From CAZFBR01 sp035353495 [NCBI: uncultured bacterium] (lineage in GTDB: Bacteria; DAOPZR01), in the NCBI GenBank assembly GCA_964517215.1, contig CAZFBR010000138.1:1-9060 (forward strand): a stretch of 9,060 bases of DNA, read 5' to 3'. Numbering within the stretch: position 1 is the first letter of the stretch; each line of letters opens with the position of its first letter. Shown in pieces: positions 1 through 6,255 of this stretch. Under the pieces are notes generated by a model. The model was not told where the DNA came from. It searched no databases and was given only the letters and a program-made list of their open reading frames with translations. A program made the translations under genes and the position numbers.

Positions 1-1
1 G

Positions 2-319
2 GTGGCTGCCGCCGGCGCGAGAGAGAGAGAGTGCTGGCTGACCTGGCGCACGCTGGACGAATGGCGGCCGCCGGAAGGTGAAACGCTGGCAATCACAGTC
101 GACCTCGACTGCCTTGCGGAGCGTGCGTTTGCCGGCGAATGGGCGCCGGGTGAATTGCCGCAGCCGTTCCTGCTGCACTGCCTGCGCCGGCTGGCCGCAA
201 CCAATACGGTGCGCAGCGTCAGCATCTGCGGGTTTGCCGCTCAGCAGTCCGCCACTGAATGCGCAGCGCTGGCGGAGGCGGTGCGTGCCATTGCCGCGGC
301 GACGGAGCAGAAACCATGA
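2..319 (+). CDS. C-terminal part of an unidentified protein (5' end outside window)
   Basis: The reading frame is open from the window edge to a TGA at 317-319 and gives about 105 residues. A GTG at position 2 could be a start, but no upstream sequence is visible and the frame more likely continues from outside. A hydrophobic strand leads into an Asp-Leu-Asp triplet (residues 34-36, context ITVDLDCL), followed by a Gly/Pro-rich loop and an amphipathic helix (GELPQPFLLHCLRRLA). This order loosely recalls the metal-binding DxD strand and the helix after it in arginase-like or UPF0489-type proteins. That is only a resemblance, and no second metal site is visible. The stop codon overlaps the next start in an ATGA, so the gene heads or continues an operon. 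A (GA)6G run at 19-31 encodes an Arg-Glu repeat. Function is unassigned. Confidence 0.65.
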   Translation: MAAAGARERECWLTWRTLDEWRPPEGETLAITVDLDCLAERAFAGEWAPGELPQPFLLHCLRRLAATNTVRSVSICGFAAQQSATECAALAEAVRAIAAATEQKP

Positions 320-615
320 AGCAGATCCTGCGCCTCGTGCTGGCACTTGCAGGTGCCGGTGCGGTCTGGTGGCTGGGCATGACCTGGCTGCTGCTGTCAA
401 CGCGGGAAACGGCATTGCTGGCGGTCATCACCGCCGGCGCCGTGGCGCGATGCGGGTCGGCGCGGCGCTGGCATGCAGGTGACACCCTGGTGCTGATCGT
501 GGCGCTGACGGGGTTTGTGGCGATTGCCTGGCAGCGGCTGGCGGAGAGCAACCTGGTGCTGGTGCTGATCATGCTGGCGCTGACCGGACTGCTGACGGAG
601 CGCAACCGACCATGA
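316..615 (+). CDS. Small hydrophobic membrane protein, unknown function
   Basis: The product is 99 residues from the ATG at 316. I chose this start over the upstream in-frame ATG at 259 because it overlaps the previous stop as ATGA and has GGAG at 304-307, 8 nt upstream. About four hydrophobic segments are visible: residues 4-27 (LRLVLALAGAGAVWWLGMTW region), about 32-44, 57-72 (TLVLIVALTGFVAIAW) and 79-92 (LVLVLIMLALTGLL). Short Arg/His-containing stretches separate them, so this is an inner-membrane protein with little soluble mass. I recognise no family motif. Its stop overlaps the start of the secreted-protein gene in a second ATGA, so the three genes are probably translationally coupled and act together, perhaps with this protein as a membrane partner of the exported one. 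That role is inferred from position alone. Confidence 0.75.
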   Translation: MKQILRLVLALAGAGAVWWLGMTWLLLSTRETALLAVITAGAVARCGSARRWHAGDTLVLIVALTGFVAIAWQRLAESNLVLVLIMLALTGLLTERNRP

Positions 616-1634
616 ATCACTCCGGACCCCTGCTGCTGGCGCTGCTGCTGGCGCTGCTGGCGGCGGCACCGGCAGATGCGGAGGCGCTGGCCGACGCCTA
701 TGCGGCGGCGGTCAGCGATGCGCAGGTGATCAGCCCGGGCGAATTGCAGGTGACGCTGCTGTCGCTGGCGGAGACAAATGCCACGCTCGACTGGCGGGTG
801 GTTGACGGCGACACGTATGTGCTGATGGCCAATTTCACCAAGTACCCCGCCAGCTATGCCGGCAGCATCGGCGACACGCTCATGCTGGTTTGGGGCAAGA
901 CCTGGGTGACTGCGGCGCGCGAATTGCGCCAGTTCATCGCCATGACCAGCCTGACCCCGGCGGAGCGCCCGCTGCGGCTGTGCCAGCTGCTGGGCTTGCC
1001 TTCGACCGGGAGCTATCAGTCGCTGGTGTTCATGTGGGTGCGCCCGGGCGACATGTTCCGGCCGGCGTATGATTCAAGCGTGTTCAATACCGTGATTCAC
1101 GACACATTTCCGGCAGGGACGGACAGCGCGTACCGTGCGTGGTTCACCGCGAACGAAGCGGCATCCTATACCGGCGTCAAACCGTTTCCCTGGACGCGAC
1201 TGGGGTACACCTATGACTGGGGGCGAGCGCAGGCGCCGCATGCCGGGTTGAATGAATTTGTTGTTGTCGACAGCGCCGTGGTTATGATCGATGCGGTCGA
1301 ACCGGTAACCACCTATCTGATCAGCACTGACCCGGCCGCAGTCGTTGTCTGCCCGAATCCGTATGTGCCCAATGACAATGTCCGCAGCAACGGGTATCCC
1401 TACGACGGCAGCTACGGTTCGGGCATGAGTTTTGCACCGGTCCCGCATCAGTCGATCATCAGCATCTTTGACCTGCAGGGGCGGCGGGTCCGCACCCTGC
1501 AGCCGGGCAGCGTCACCCGCTGCCAGTGGGACGGGCGGAACGAGGACGGCGCAGAACTGGCAAGCGGCGCCTATCTGTTCCGGCTGGAGAGCCCGGCGGG
1601 AACGCAGCAGGGCAAGTTCGTGATCATCCGCTGA
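612..1634 (+). CDS. Secreted protein with C-terminal FlgD-like / T9SS-type-A-like beta domain
   Basis: The product is 340 residues. The N-terminus is a classical signal peptide: a leucine/alanine core (residues 7-19) and an Ala-x-Ala cleavage site near residue 23 (ADA). Residues about 24-235 form a domain I cannot name, rich in aromatic residues, with a conserved-looking stretch WTRLGYTYDWG (194-204) and NEFVVVDSAVVMI just after it. The last about 95 residues read as a FlgD Ig-like or Por-type C-terminal beta domain: CPNPYVP (247-253), SIISIFDLQGRRVRTL, CQWDGRNEDGAELASGAYLFRL, then a short tail ending FVIIR. Such tails are common on exported proteins of FCB-type and related uncultured bacteria, where some act as type IX sorting signals; whether this one does cannot be decided here. 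Translation is coupled to the small membrane protein upstream. The gene ends 69 bp before the convergent radical SAM gene. Confidence 0.85.
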   Translation: MNHSGPLLLALLLALLAAAPADAEALADAYAAAVSDAQVISPGELQVTLLSLAETNATLDWRVVDGDTYVLMANFTKYPASYAGSIGDTLMLVWGKTWVTAARELRQFIAMTSLTPAERPLRLCQLLGLPSTGSYQSLVFMWVRPGDMFRPAYDSSVFNTVIHDTFPAGTDSAYRAWFTANEAASYTGVKPFPWTRLGYTYDWGRAQAPHAGLNEFVVVDSAVVMIDAVEPVTTYLISTDPAAVVVCPNPYVPNDNVRSNGYPYDGSYGSGMSFAPVPHQSIISIFDLQGRRVRTLQPGSVTRCQWDGRNEDGAELASGAYLFRLESPAGTQQGKFVIIR

Positions 1635-1686
1635 CCGGCCGCACGCCACCCGTCCGCCAGAACTGCAGGGAAACAGGACGGGCCGG
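1635..1686. terminator. Possible weak bidirectional terminator between convergent genes
   Basis: This short space between two convergent genes holds inverted repeats: CCCGTCC (1649-1655) pairs with GGACGGG (1676-1682), and an outer CCGGCC (1635-1640) could pair instead with GGCCGG (1681-1686). The loop is long (20 nt) and there is no T-run on either strand, so an intrinsic terminator is only a possibility. The position is the main argument. Confidence 0.25.
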
Positions 1687-1703
1687 CAGCAGGTGTGTTG
1701 GCG

Positions 1704-3113
1704 TCAGCCGGGAAAGTCGCCGTGGCGGCCGGCGGGGAACCAGTCGGGGACTTCGCGGCCGCTGACAAAATTGCGCAGGAAGGCGAGTGCGCCGCGCCAG
1801 TTGCCGAGCGTGAAGCGCAGCAGATCGAGCACGCGCCCGTGCCGCAGGTAGAGTCCGAGATAGCCGCGCAACTGCGCCAGTTCCAGTTCGCGCCGCGTCA
1901 CATGCTCCAGTTCCAGCGCCTTGCCCAGCTGCTTGTTAAAGGCCTCCCAGCTGCGGTCGAGCAGGCGGTAGCCGCCCTCGCCGCGCGCTATCATCGCCGC
2001 CAGCTCGGTGCCCGGGTAGGGAACCATGATGCCAAGGGCGAGCAGGTCGGGATTCAGCTCATTGATGAACGCCAGGGTCTCATCGATTTCAGCGCGGGTC
2101 TCATGCGGATGGCCGACGATGAACAGCCCCTCAATCCTGAGGCGGGCGCGGCGGGCGTTGGCGACAGCGGTGCGGACCGTTGTCTTGGCAATACCCTTGC
2201 CCAGGGTTTGCAGCACCCGCTCACTCCCGGACTCGATGCCGAACTGGATGAGGAAACAGCCGGCATCCTTCAGCGCGCGCAGAAACTCATATTCGGCCCG
2301 GTCGACGCGGGTGGCGGCCCACCACGGGCAGCGCTCGCCGAGGCGGTGCTCGCGGAAGAGATCGAGGATGCGGTAGGCGCGCGCGCGGTCGAGACCAAAG
2401 GTCTCATCGACGAAATAGACCCGCTCGGGCCGGTATTGCTCGACCAGTCCGCCGAACATCGCCGCCACGCGTTCCGCCGAGTGCATGCGCAGCACATGAC
2501 CATGGGCCTGCGCGCAGAAGATGCAGCGATAGGGGCAGCCGCGCGCGGTATTGAGGTGATAGACGGGCAGGCGCGGCCACAGGTCGAACGCAGGCGGCGC
2601 CAGCGCGTCGAGATCGGCGGGCGGCGGCGCGGCCGGTGTCAGGATGATGCCGTCGTCGCGGCGCAGCGCCAGATTGGGCACCGTTGTGGGCGCACCGCCC
2701 GGTGCCAACGCCGCGAGCAGCGTCACCAGCGTTTCTTCGCCTTCGCCGATGACTGCATAATCGAAGGCGGGGAATTCCTGCAGTGTCTCGCGGGCGAGGA
2801 AGGTGGCGTGGACACCGCCGATGATGATGACCAGCGCCGGTTGCGCCTGCTTGAGTGCGACGGCGACTTCGGCGGCCCGGGTGATTTCGTGGGTCATGGC
2901 GGTGATCCCGACCACGGCGGGCTGCTGGCTGAGCACCCGCGCCACGGTTTGGGCCAGCGTCAGCGGCTCGAACTTGGCGTCGACGATGCTGACGGCATGA
3001 CCGGCGGCGCGCGCGCTGCCGGCCAGATAGGCGAGCGATAGCGGCGGGTAGTTCGGCCGGTCGTAGAGTTCCACCCGCCGCCGCGGCGGCGGGTTCAGGA
3101 GCGTCAGGCGCAT
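1704..3113 (-). CDS. B12-binding-type radical SAM protein, substrate unknown
   Basis: The product is 469 residues with the two-domain layout of cobalamin-dependent class B radical SAM enzymes. Residues 1-160 are a Rossmann-like B12-binding-type domain, starting with the usual LLNPP and including YPPLSLAYLAG (22-32), IGGVHATF (98-105) and GEGEET (123-128). The canonical DxHxxG cobalamin motif is absent, as in many of these proteins. The radical SAM core follows, with the [4Fe-4S] cysteines C193, C197 and C200 (RGCPYRCIFC), then VDETFG (235-240), FGIESGSERV (291-300) and VPYPGTEL (364-371). It should cleave S-adenosylmethionine reductively; methylation or another radical rearrangement is possible, and nothing nearby indicates a substrate. 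The gene stands alone on its strand, divergent from the sigma-factor gene. Its ATG at 3113 lies about 2-3 nt from the predicted transcription start and has no Shine-Dalgarno site. A perfect 20-bp palindrome spans codons 7-14. Confidence 0.93.
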   Translation of the reverse strand: MRLTLLNPPPRRRVELYDRPNYPPLSLAYLAGSARAAGHAVSIVDAKFEPLTLAQTVARVLSQQPAVVGITAMTHEITRAAEVAVALKQAQPALVIIIGGVHATFLARETLQEFPAFDYAVIGEGEETLVTLLAALAPGGAPTTVPNLALRRDDGIILTPAAPPPADLDALAPPAFDLWPRLPVYHLNTARGCPYRCIFCAQAHGHVLRMHSAERVAAMFGGLVEQYRPERVYFVDETFGLDRARAYRILDLFREHRLGERCPWWAATRVDRAEYEFLRALKDAGCFLIQFGIESGSERVLQTLGKGIAKTTVRTAVANARRARLRIEGLFIVGHPHETRAEIDETLAFINELNPDLLALGIMVPYPGTELAAMIARGEGGYRLLDRSWEAFNKQLGKALELEHVTRRELELAQLRGYLGLYLRHGRVLDLLRFTLGNWRGALAFLRNFVSGREVPDWFPAGRHGDFPG

Positions 3114-3122
3114 GATGGCGCC

Positions 3123-3151
3123 ATTATGCCTGTCGTGCGCGAGATCGTCAA
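3123..3151 (-). promoter_or_regulatory. Sigma-70 promoter of the radical SAM gene
   Basis: Read on the minus strand, TTGACG (3151-3146, 5 of 6 consensus bases) is followed after exactly 17 bp by CATAAT (3128-3123, 5 of 6). Transcription should start near 3116-3115, only 2-3 nt before the ATG at 3113, predicting a leaderless or nearly leaderless message. The absence of any purine-rich ribosome binding site agrees with this. Confidence 0.7.
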
Positions 3152-3230
3152 ACCCGGCGGGGATGGCGGAAACGGTTCAGGACGTGGCGGTCAACGACGG
3201 ATCGTGACCGATAGTCCGGCCGGTTTGACG
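3146..3230. repeat. Imperfect inverted repeat with GGTTTGACG ends in the divergent intergenic region
   Basis: The minus-strand 15-mer 3160-3146 and the plus-strand 15-mer 3216-3230 match at 13 of 15 positions, and both end in GGTTTGACG. The left arm contains the -35 hexamer of the radical SAM promoter. The right arm lies 10 bp upstream of the -35 of the sigma-gene promoter and has no -10 of its own at a usable distance. The symmetry between two divergent promoters suggests a shared regulator site, although chance and shared -35-like bases remain possible. Confidence 0.4.
3188..3210. promoter_or_regulatory. Candidate operator: CGGTCA-N11-TGACCG inverted repeat
   Basis: CGGTCA (3188-3193) and TGACCG (3205-3210) are exact inverted copies separated by 11 bp, near the midpoint between the two divergent promoters. 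A smaller dyad, ATCG-TGAC-CGAT (3201-3212), overlaps the right half-site. Spacing and location fit a dimeric repressor or activator, but no regulator can be named. Confidence 0.3.
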
Positions 3231-3240
3231 GCGCCGCCCC

Positions 3241-3268
3241 TTGATTTTGGCCGCAGGTTGTGTATAAT
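3241..3268 (+). promoter_or_regulatory. Sigma-70 promoter of the sigma-factor operon
   Basis: TTGATT (3241-3246, 4 of 6) and a perfect TATAAT (3263-3268) are separated by 16 bp. The predicted start is near 3275. That is 0-2 nt before the GTG at 3277 and about 11 nt before the in-frame ATG at 3286, too short for a Shine-Dalgarno site, and none is seen. The sigma factor encoded downstream has the residues to read this promoter, so autogenous transcription is likely. Confidence 0.75.
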
Positions 3269-3276
3269 TACCGCCT

Positions 3277-4764
3277 GTGCCTGATATGAAACGGAAGAAG
3301 ACCATCACCGCGAAACCGGCGGCCACATCACAATCGCAGTTGACGACCCGGCGGCCCAAGCGTGCATCTGCGCCTGCCCCGATGGTGGTGCGGACACCGC
3401 GGCCCGCGGTGCTGCCGGCGCCGCTGCCGGATGACGAACTGCTGCTGCCGCCGGAGGTCATTGACGAGGAGGTTCCGGACGTCGCGGCGGAGGTGCTGCT
3501 CGAACCGGTGGAAACGGCACCCGCGGCGGCCGGCTCCGGCGTTGACCTGTTGCGGCTCTATCTGAGCGAAATCTCCGCGTACAAACTGCTCGATGCCGCT
3601 GAAGAGCGTGCGCTGACGGAACGGATTGCCTGTTTCAACCGCGAACTGACCAGCCGGGCCGGGCGCTGGGGCATGACACGGGCGAGCGCGGAGGAAATTG
3701 AAGACGCGTTGAATGATTTCCGCGCGCATGGTGACCTGCACGGGCTGCGGGCCCGGCTGCTGCAGCTGGGAGCGAAAGAACGAAAACTCAACGCGTTCCT
3801 GGGGACGGAGCTGCCTGAGGACTGGCTGACTGATCCGCGCCTGGCTGGCGGTGCGGTTCCGGCGGCGCCGGCCGGCGGCCGGCTGCGGCAGGGCAAACGG
3901 AAAGCTGCCGCCCGCCCGGGCCGCATACCGCATGGTATGGCCGGCACCAAGCCGCGAATCGCGCCGCAGCGTGATCTGCCGGGCACCAGCGATATTCTTG
4001 AAAATCTGCGCGTGCTCCGGGCGGAATACCTCGATTATCGCGAAGCGCGCCAGCGGCTGATTCTGGCCAACCTGCGCCTGGTGGTCAGCATCGCCAAACG
4101 GTTTATCAAGACCAGCATCCCGTTGCTCGATCTGATCAATGAGGGAACGCTTGGCCTGATGCGGTCGGTGGACAAATTCGATCCGTCACGCGACCTGCGT
4201 TTTTCGACGTATGCGACCTGGTGGATCCGGCAATCGATCACGCGGGCGCTGGCGGACAAGAGCCGCACCATCCGCGTGCCGGTGCATCTGTCCGATGTGA
4301 TCAGCCGGCTGCATCGGACGCGCGATGCATTGCGTCAGAAAATCGGACGTGAGCCGGAACCGCATGAGCTGGCCAAGGCGCTGGCGGTATCGCTGGACAA
4401 ACTGACGGAACTGGAAAAGTACTCGACCGAACCGAGCTCGCTGGATATGCCGCTCGGACAGGATAATGCCGGGCAGCTGCAGGACATTGTCGAGAACACC
4501 GAATCGCATGATCCGTTCAATGAACTGTACCGGGGCATGCTGCGCGATGAACTGGACAAGATCCTTGCGAGCCTGCAGGACAAGGAACGGCAGGTGATCA
4601 TCTACCGGTTCGGCCTGCACGGTGGCCAGCCGATGACGCTGGAAGAGGCGGGCGCGAACATGAAACTGACGCGCGAGCGTGTCCGTCAGATCGAGGCGCG
4701 GGCGCTCAAAAAGATTCGCGCCCACCGCAGCAGCAAGGATTTGATGGCTTTTTTGCAGCGCTAA
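3277..4764 (+). CDS. rpoD: RNA polymerase sigma-70 factor, primary (RpoD/SigA) type
   Basis: The product directs RNA polymerase to promoters. From the GTG it has 495 residues; ATG at 3286 (three residues in) is an equally possible start. Residues 1-88 are low-complexity, basic first (KRKK, RRPKR) and then acidic, with no recognisable region 1.1. Region 1.2 starts at about 89 ([12 protein letters not shown]). Residues about 125-255 are a poorly conserved stretch with a basic Pro/Ala-rich linker (about 191-230). Region 2 is clear: [14 protein letters not shown] (261-274), [13 protein letters not shown] (283-295) and [17 protein letters not shown] (309-325), with Gln319 and Thr322 matching the -10-contacting residues of E. 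coli RpoD. Region 3 starts at RTIRVPVH (330-337). Region 4 ends with TLEEAG...[18 protein letters not shown] (454-481), including the -35-reading Arg/Glu residues. [13 protein letters not shown] replaces the more usual RGYKFSTYA form, so a group 2 factor is possible. It heads a four-gene unit. Confidence 0.9.
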   Translation: MPDMKRKKTITAKPAATSQSQLTTRRPKRASAPAPMVVRTPRPAVLPAPLPDDELLLPPEVIDEEVPDVAAEVLLEPVETAPAAAGSGVDLLRLYLSEISAYKLLDAAEERALTERIACFNRELTSRAGRWGMTRASAEEIEDALNDFRAHGDLHGLRARLLQLGAKERKLNAFLGTELPEDWLTDPRLAGGAVPAAPAGGRLRQGKRKAAARPGRIPHGMAGTKPRIAPQRDLPGTSDILENLRVLRAEYLDYREARQRLILANLRLVVSIAKRFIKTSIPLLDLINEGTLGLMRSVDKFDPSRDLRFSTYATWWIRQSITRALADKSRTIRVPVHLSDVISRLHRTRDALRQKIGREPEPHELAKALAVSLDKLTELEKYSTEPSSLDMPLGQDNAGQLQDIVENTESHDPFNELYRGMLRDELDKILASLQDKERQVIIYRFGLHGGQPMTLEEAGANMKLTRERVRQIEARALKKIRAHRSSKDLMAFLQR

Positions 4765-4771
4765 CCACCGC

Positions 4772-4801
4772 GGTTTGACCGGCGGCTTGAAGTGAAAGGA
4801 G
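4772..4801 (+). promoter_or_regulatory. apt leader: GGTTTGAC box and Shine-Dalgarno site
   Basis: The 43-bp gap before apt contains AGGAG (4797-4801) within GAAAGGAGAAAC, 6 nt before the ATG at 4808, which fixes the start. A GGTTTGAC (4772-4779) matches the core of the inverted repeat upstream of the sigma gene, but no -10 hexamer follows at 16-18 bp. I therefore do not call an internal promoter. Confidence 0.7.
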
Positions 4802-4807
4802 AAACAC

Positions 4808-5329
4808 ATGGATCTGCAGGCGATCATTCGCGATGTACCCGATTTTCCGAAGAAGGGCATTGTATTCAAGGATATCACCACGCTGCTCAAGAACGGTCCG
4901 GCATTTAAGCAGGCGCTGGAGCAGATGCTGGCGCCGTACAAGGATGCCGGCGTTGACGTTGTGGTTGGCGCCGAATCGCGCGGGTTCATTTTTGGCGCGC
5001 CGCTCGCCGCCATGCTTGGCGTCGGGTTTGTGCCGGCACGCAAGCCGGGCAAACTGCCCGCAGTGACGATTGGCCGGTCGTATGCGCTGGAATACGGCAC
5101 GGACACGATTGAAGTGCACAAGGATGCCATTCTGCCGGGGCAGCGGGTGCTGCTGGTGGACGATCTGCTGGCGACGGGCGGCACGGCATTGGCCATGGCC
5201 CAGCTGGTCGAGGACGCGGGGGCGACGGTGGTCGGGTTGTCCTTCCTGATCGAGCTGTCGTTCCTGCCCGGCCGGGCCAAGCTGGCCCCGCGCCCGGTGT
5301 CGTCGCTTATCAGCTACGCGTCCGAGTAA
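4808..5329 (+). CDS. apt: Adenine phosphoribosyltransferase
   Basis: Apt salvages adenine by joining it to PRPP, giving AMP and pyrophosphate in the cytosol. The product is 173 residues, normal for the family, and every hallmark is present: the N-terminal IRDVPDFPKKGIVFKDIT (7-24), the GAESRGFIFGAPLA stretch (54-67), the mobile active-site loop RKPGKLP (78-84), and the PRPP-binding signature VLLVDDLLATGGTA (114-127) with its paired aspartates. A strong AGGAG lies 6 nt upstream of the ATG. It is second in the sigma-factor operon, 43 bp after the sigma gene and 4 bp before the next gene. The link to sigma and cyclic-nucleotide-fold genes could tie purine salvage to transcription control, but co-transcription of unrelated housekeeping genes would look the same. 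Confidence 0.97.
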   Translation: MDLQAIIRDVPDFPKKGIVFKDITTLLKNGPAFKQALEQMLAPYKDAGVDVVVGAESRGFIFGAPLAAMLGVGFVPARKPGKLPAVTIGRSYALEYGTDTIEVHKDAILPGQRVLLVDDLLATGGTALAMAQLVEDAGATVVGLSFLIELSFLPGRAKLAPRPVSSLISYASE

Positions 5330-5333
5330 GCGC

Positions 5334-6251
5334 ATGCCCCAAATCGTCACCCTGCCGGCGGACAGTCCGCTCTACCTCAAGGGTGATCGTGCGGACCGGG
5401 TGTTTCATATCATGCGCGGGGCTGCATGCGAGCAGTACGAAGAGGGAATGGTCTGTCTCGACACGCCCGCTGATGCGGGTGAGTGCTGCGGTGTGACGGA
5501 ACTGCTCTCGGGTACGCCGCGACTGGGTCGCGCGCTGACGACAGCGCCATCCCAACTGGCGATCTATGTGGCGGACGAATTTCTGCAGATCGTGGTGCAT
5601 GACGCGGCCCTGCTCGACCGGGTGCTCAAACGCGAGATAGCCATTCTGCAGCAGCTCAACCGCATGGCCAAGCAGTACATGGGCGGTGGCGGTGAAGAGG
5701 CGAGTTCGGGCGATGAGTCATTCTACGCCATGGGCACGTACTTTGCCGCCATGAAGCGGCCGCTGCAGGCACTGTACGTGTTCCGGCGTTACGGCGAGTT
5801 GTTTCCCGACGGCGCGCAGGCGGAACGCGCGGCGCGCAAAGCCGCGGAACTGGGGGTTTCGGTTGAGGCGCAGGGTGACGGGCTGACCGGCGAGGAACTG
5901 CTGGACAAGGCGCAGGCGCGCGAGCAGGCGGGTGATTTTGCTGCCGCTGCCGAACTGTATAAAAAGGCGCTGACCGGCACCCTGACCCCGGTATTGAAAA
6001 TTTCCGTTACCCTGCGGCAGGCCAACGCACTGCAGATGGCGGGCAAGCCGCTGTTGGCGCTCAAGGCGATCAAGCTGGCAGGGGCGCTGGAGGGCCTGAC
6101 CGTTGACGACCAGAATCAGGCCCGCTTTCTCGAAGGACGCTGCTATGAGCTGATGCAGGACCCGAAGAAGGCGGCCCTGCTCTACGCGCAATGCGACAGC
6201 GGCATCTGGCAGCAGCTGGCGCAGGCGCGGCTGGCGGAAATGGGCCGGTAA
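5334..6251 (+). CDS. Degenerate cyclic-nucleotide-binding fold protein with C-terminal TPR repeats
   Basis: The product is 305 residues. Residues about 8-110 follow the pattern of a cNMP-binding (CAP effector) domain: LYLKGDRADRVFHIMRGAA near the start, then GECCGVTELLSGTPRLGRAL (49-68) where the phosphate-binding cassette should be. The cassette keeps Gly53, Pro62 and Arg63, but the ribose-contacting Glu is Val54 and the usual Ser/Ala-Ala-Thr after the Arg is Leu-Gly-Arg, so ligand binding is doubtful. A linker with four glycines (117-120) leads to helical repeats of TPR type at about 127-160, 187-215 (EELLDKAQAREQAGDFAAAAELYKKAL) and 224-290, probably a protein-binding scaffold. There is no signal peptide or membrane segment. 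The gene starts 4 bp after apt and ends 4 bp before the Crp-like gene, with no good ribosome binding site at either junction, so translational coupling is likely. Confidence 0.8.
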   Translation: MPQIVTLPADSPLYLKGDRADRVFHIMRGAACEQYEEGMVCLDTPADAGECCGVTELLSGTPRLGRALTTAPSQLAIYVADEFLQIVVHDAALLDRVLKREIAILQQLNRMAKQYMGGGGEEASSGDESFYAMGTYFAAMKRPLQALYVFRRYGELFPDGAQAERAARKAAELGVSVEAQGDGLTGEELLDKAQAREQAGDFAAAAELYKKALTGTLTPVLKISVTLRQANALQMAGKPLLALKAIKLAGALEGLTVDDQNQARFLEGRCYELMQDPKKAALLYAQCDSGIWQQLAQARLAEMGR

Positions 6252-6255
6252 CGGC

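Noticed and set aside
1074-1649. 191-residue minus-strand open frame antisense to the secreted-protein gene
   Set aside because: The opposite strand has a signal peptide and a recognisable C-terminal domain. This frame shows neither a motif nor a ribosome binding site.
1695-3041. 448-residue open frame on the plus strand, antisense to the radical SAM gene
   Set aside because: Its translation is low-complexity Gln/Glu/Arg/Gly-rich with no recognisable motif. The minus strand carries intact radical SAM signatures, and long antisense frames are common in GC-rich codon-biased genes.
3225-3230. TTGACG as a second -35 for the sigma gene
   Set aside because: No -10-like hexamer lies 16-18 bp downstream (that position is TTGGCC/TGGCCG). 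The TTGATT at 3241 is correctly spaced from TATAAT.
4749-4754. Six-T run near the end of the sigma gene as a terminator or frameshift site
   Set aside because: It lies within the conserved final residues (DLMAFLQR), has no stem upstream at the right distance, and no overlapping alternative frame is worth reading.
4186-5280. 364-residue minus-strand open frame across the sigma and apt genes
   Set aside because: It is antisense to two genes with unmistakable family motifs on the plus strand, its own product shows no motif, and it crosses a gene boundary.
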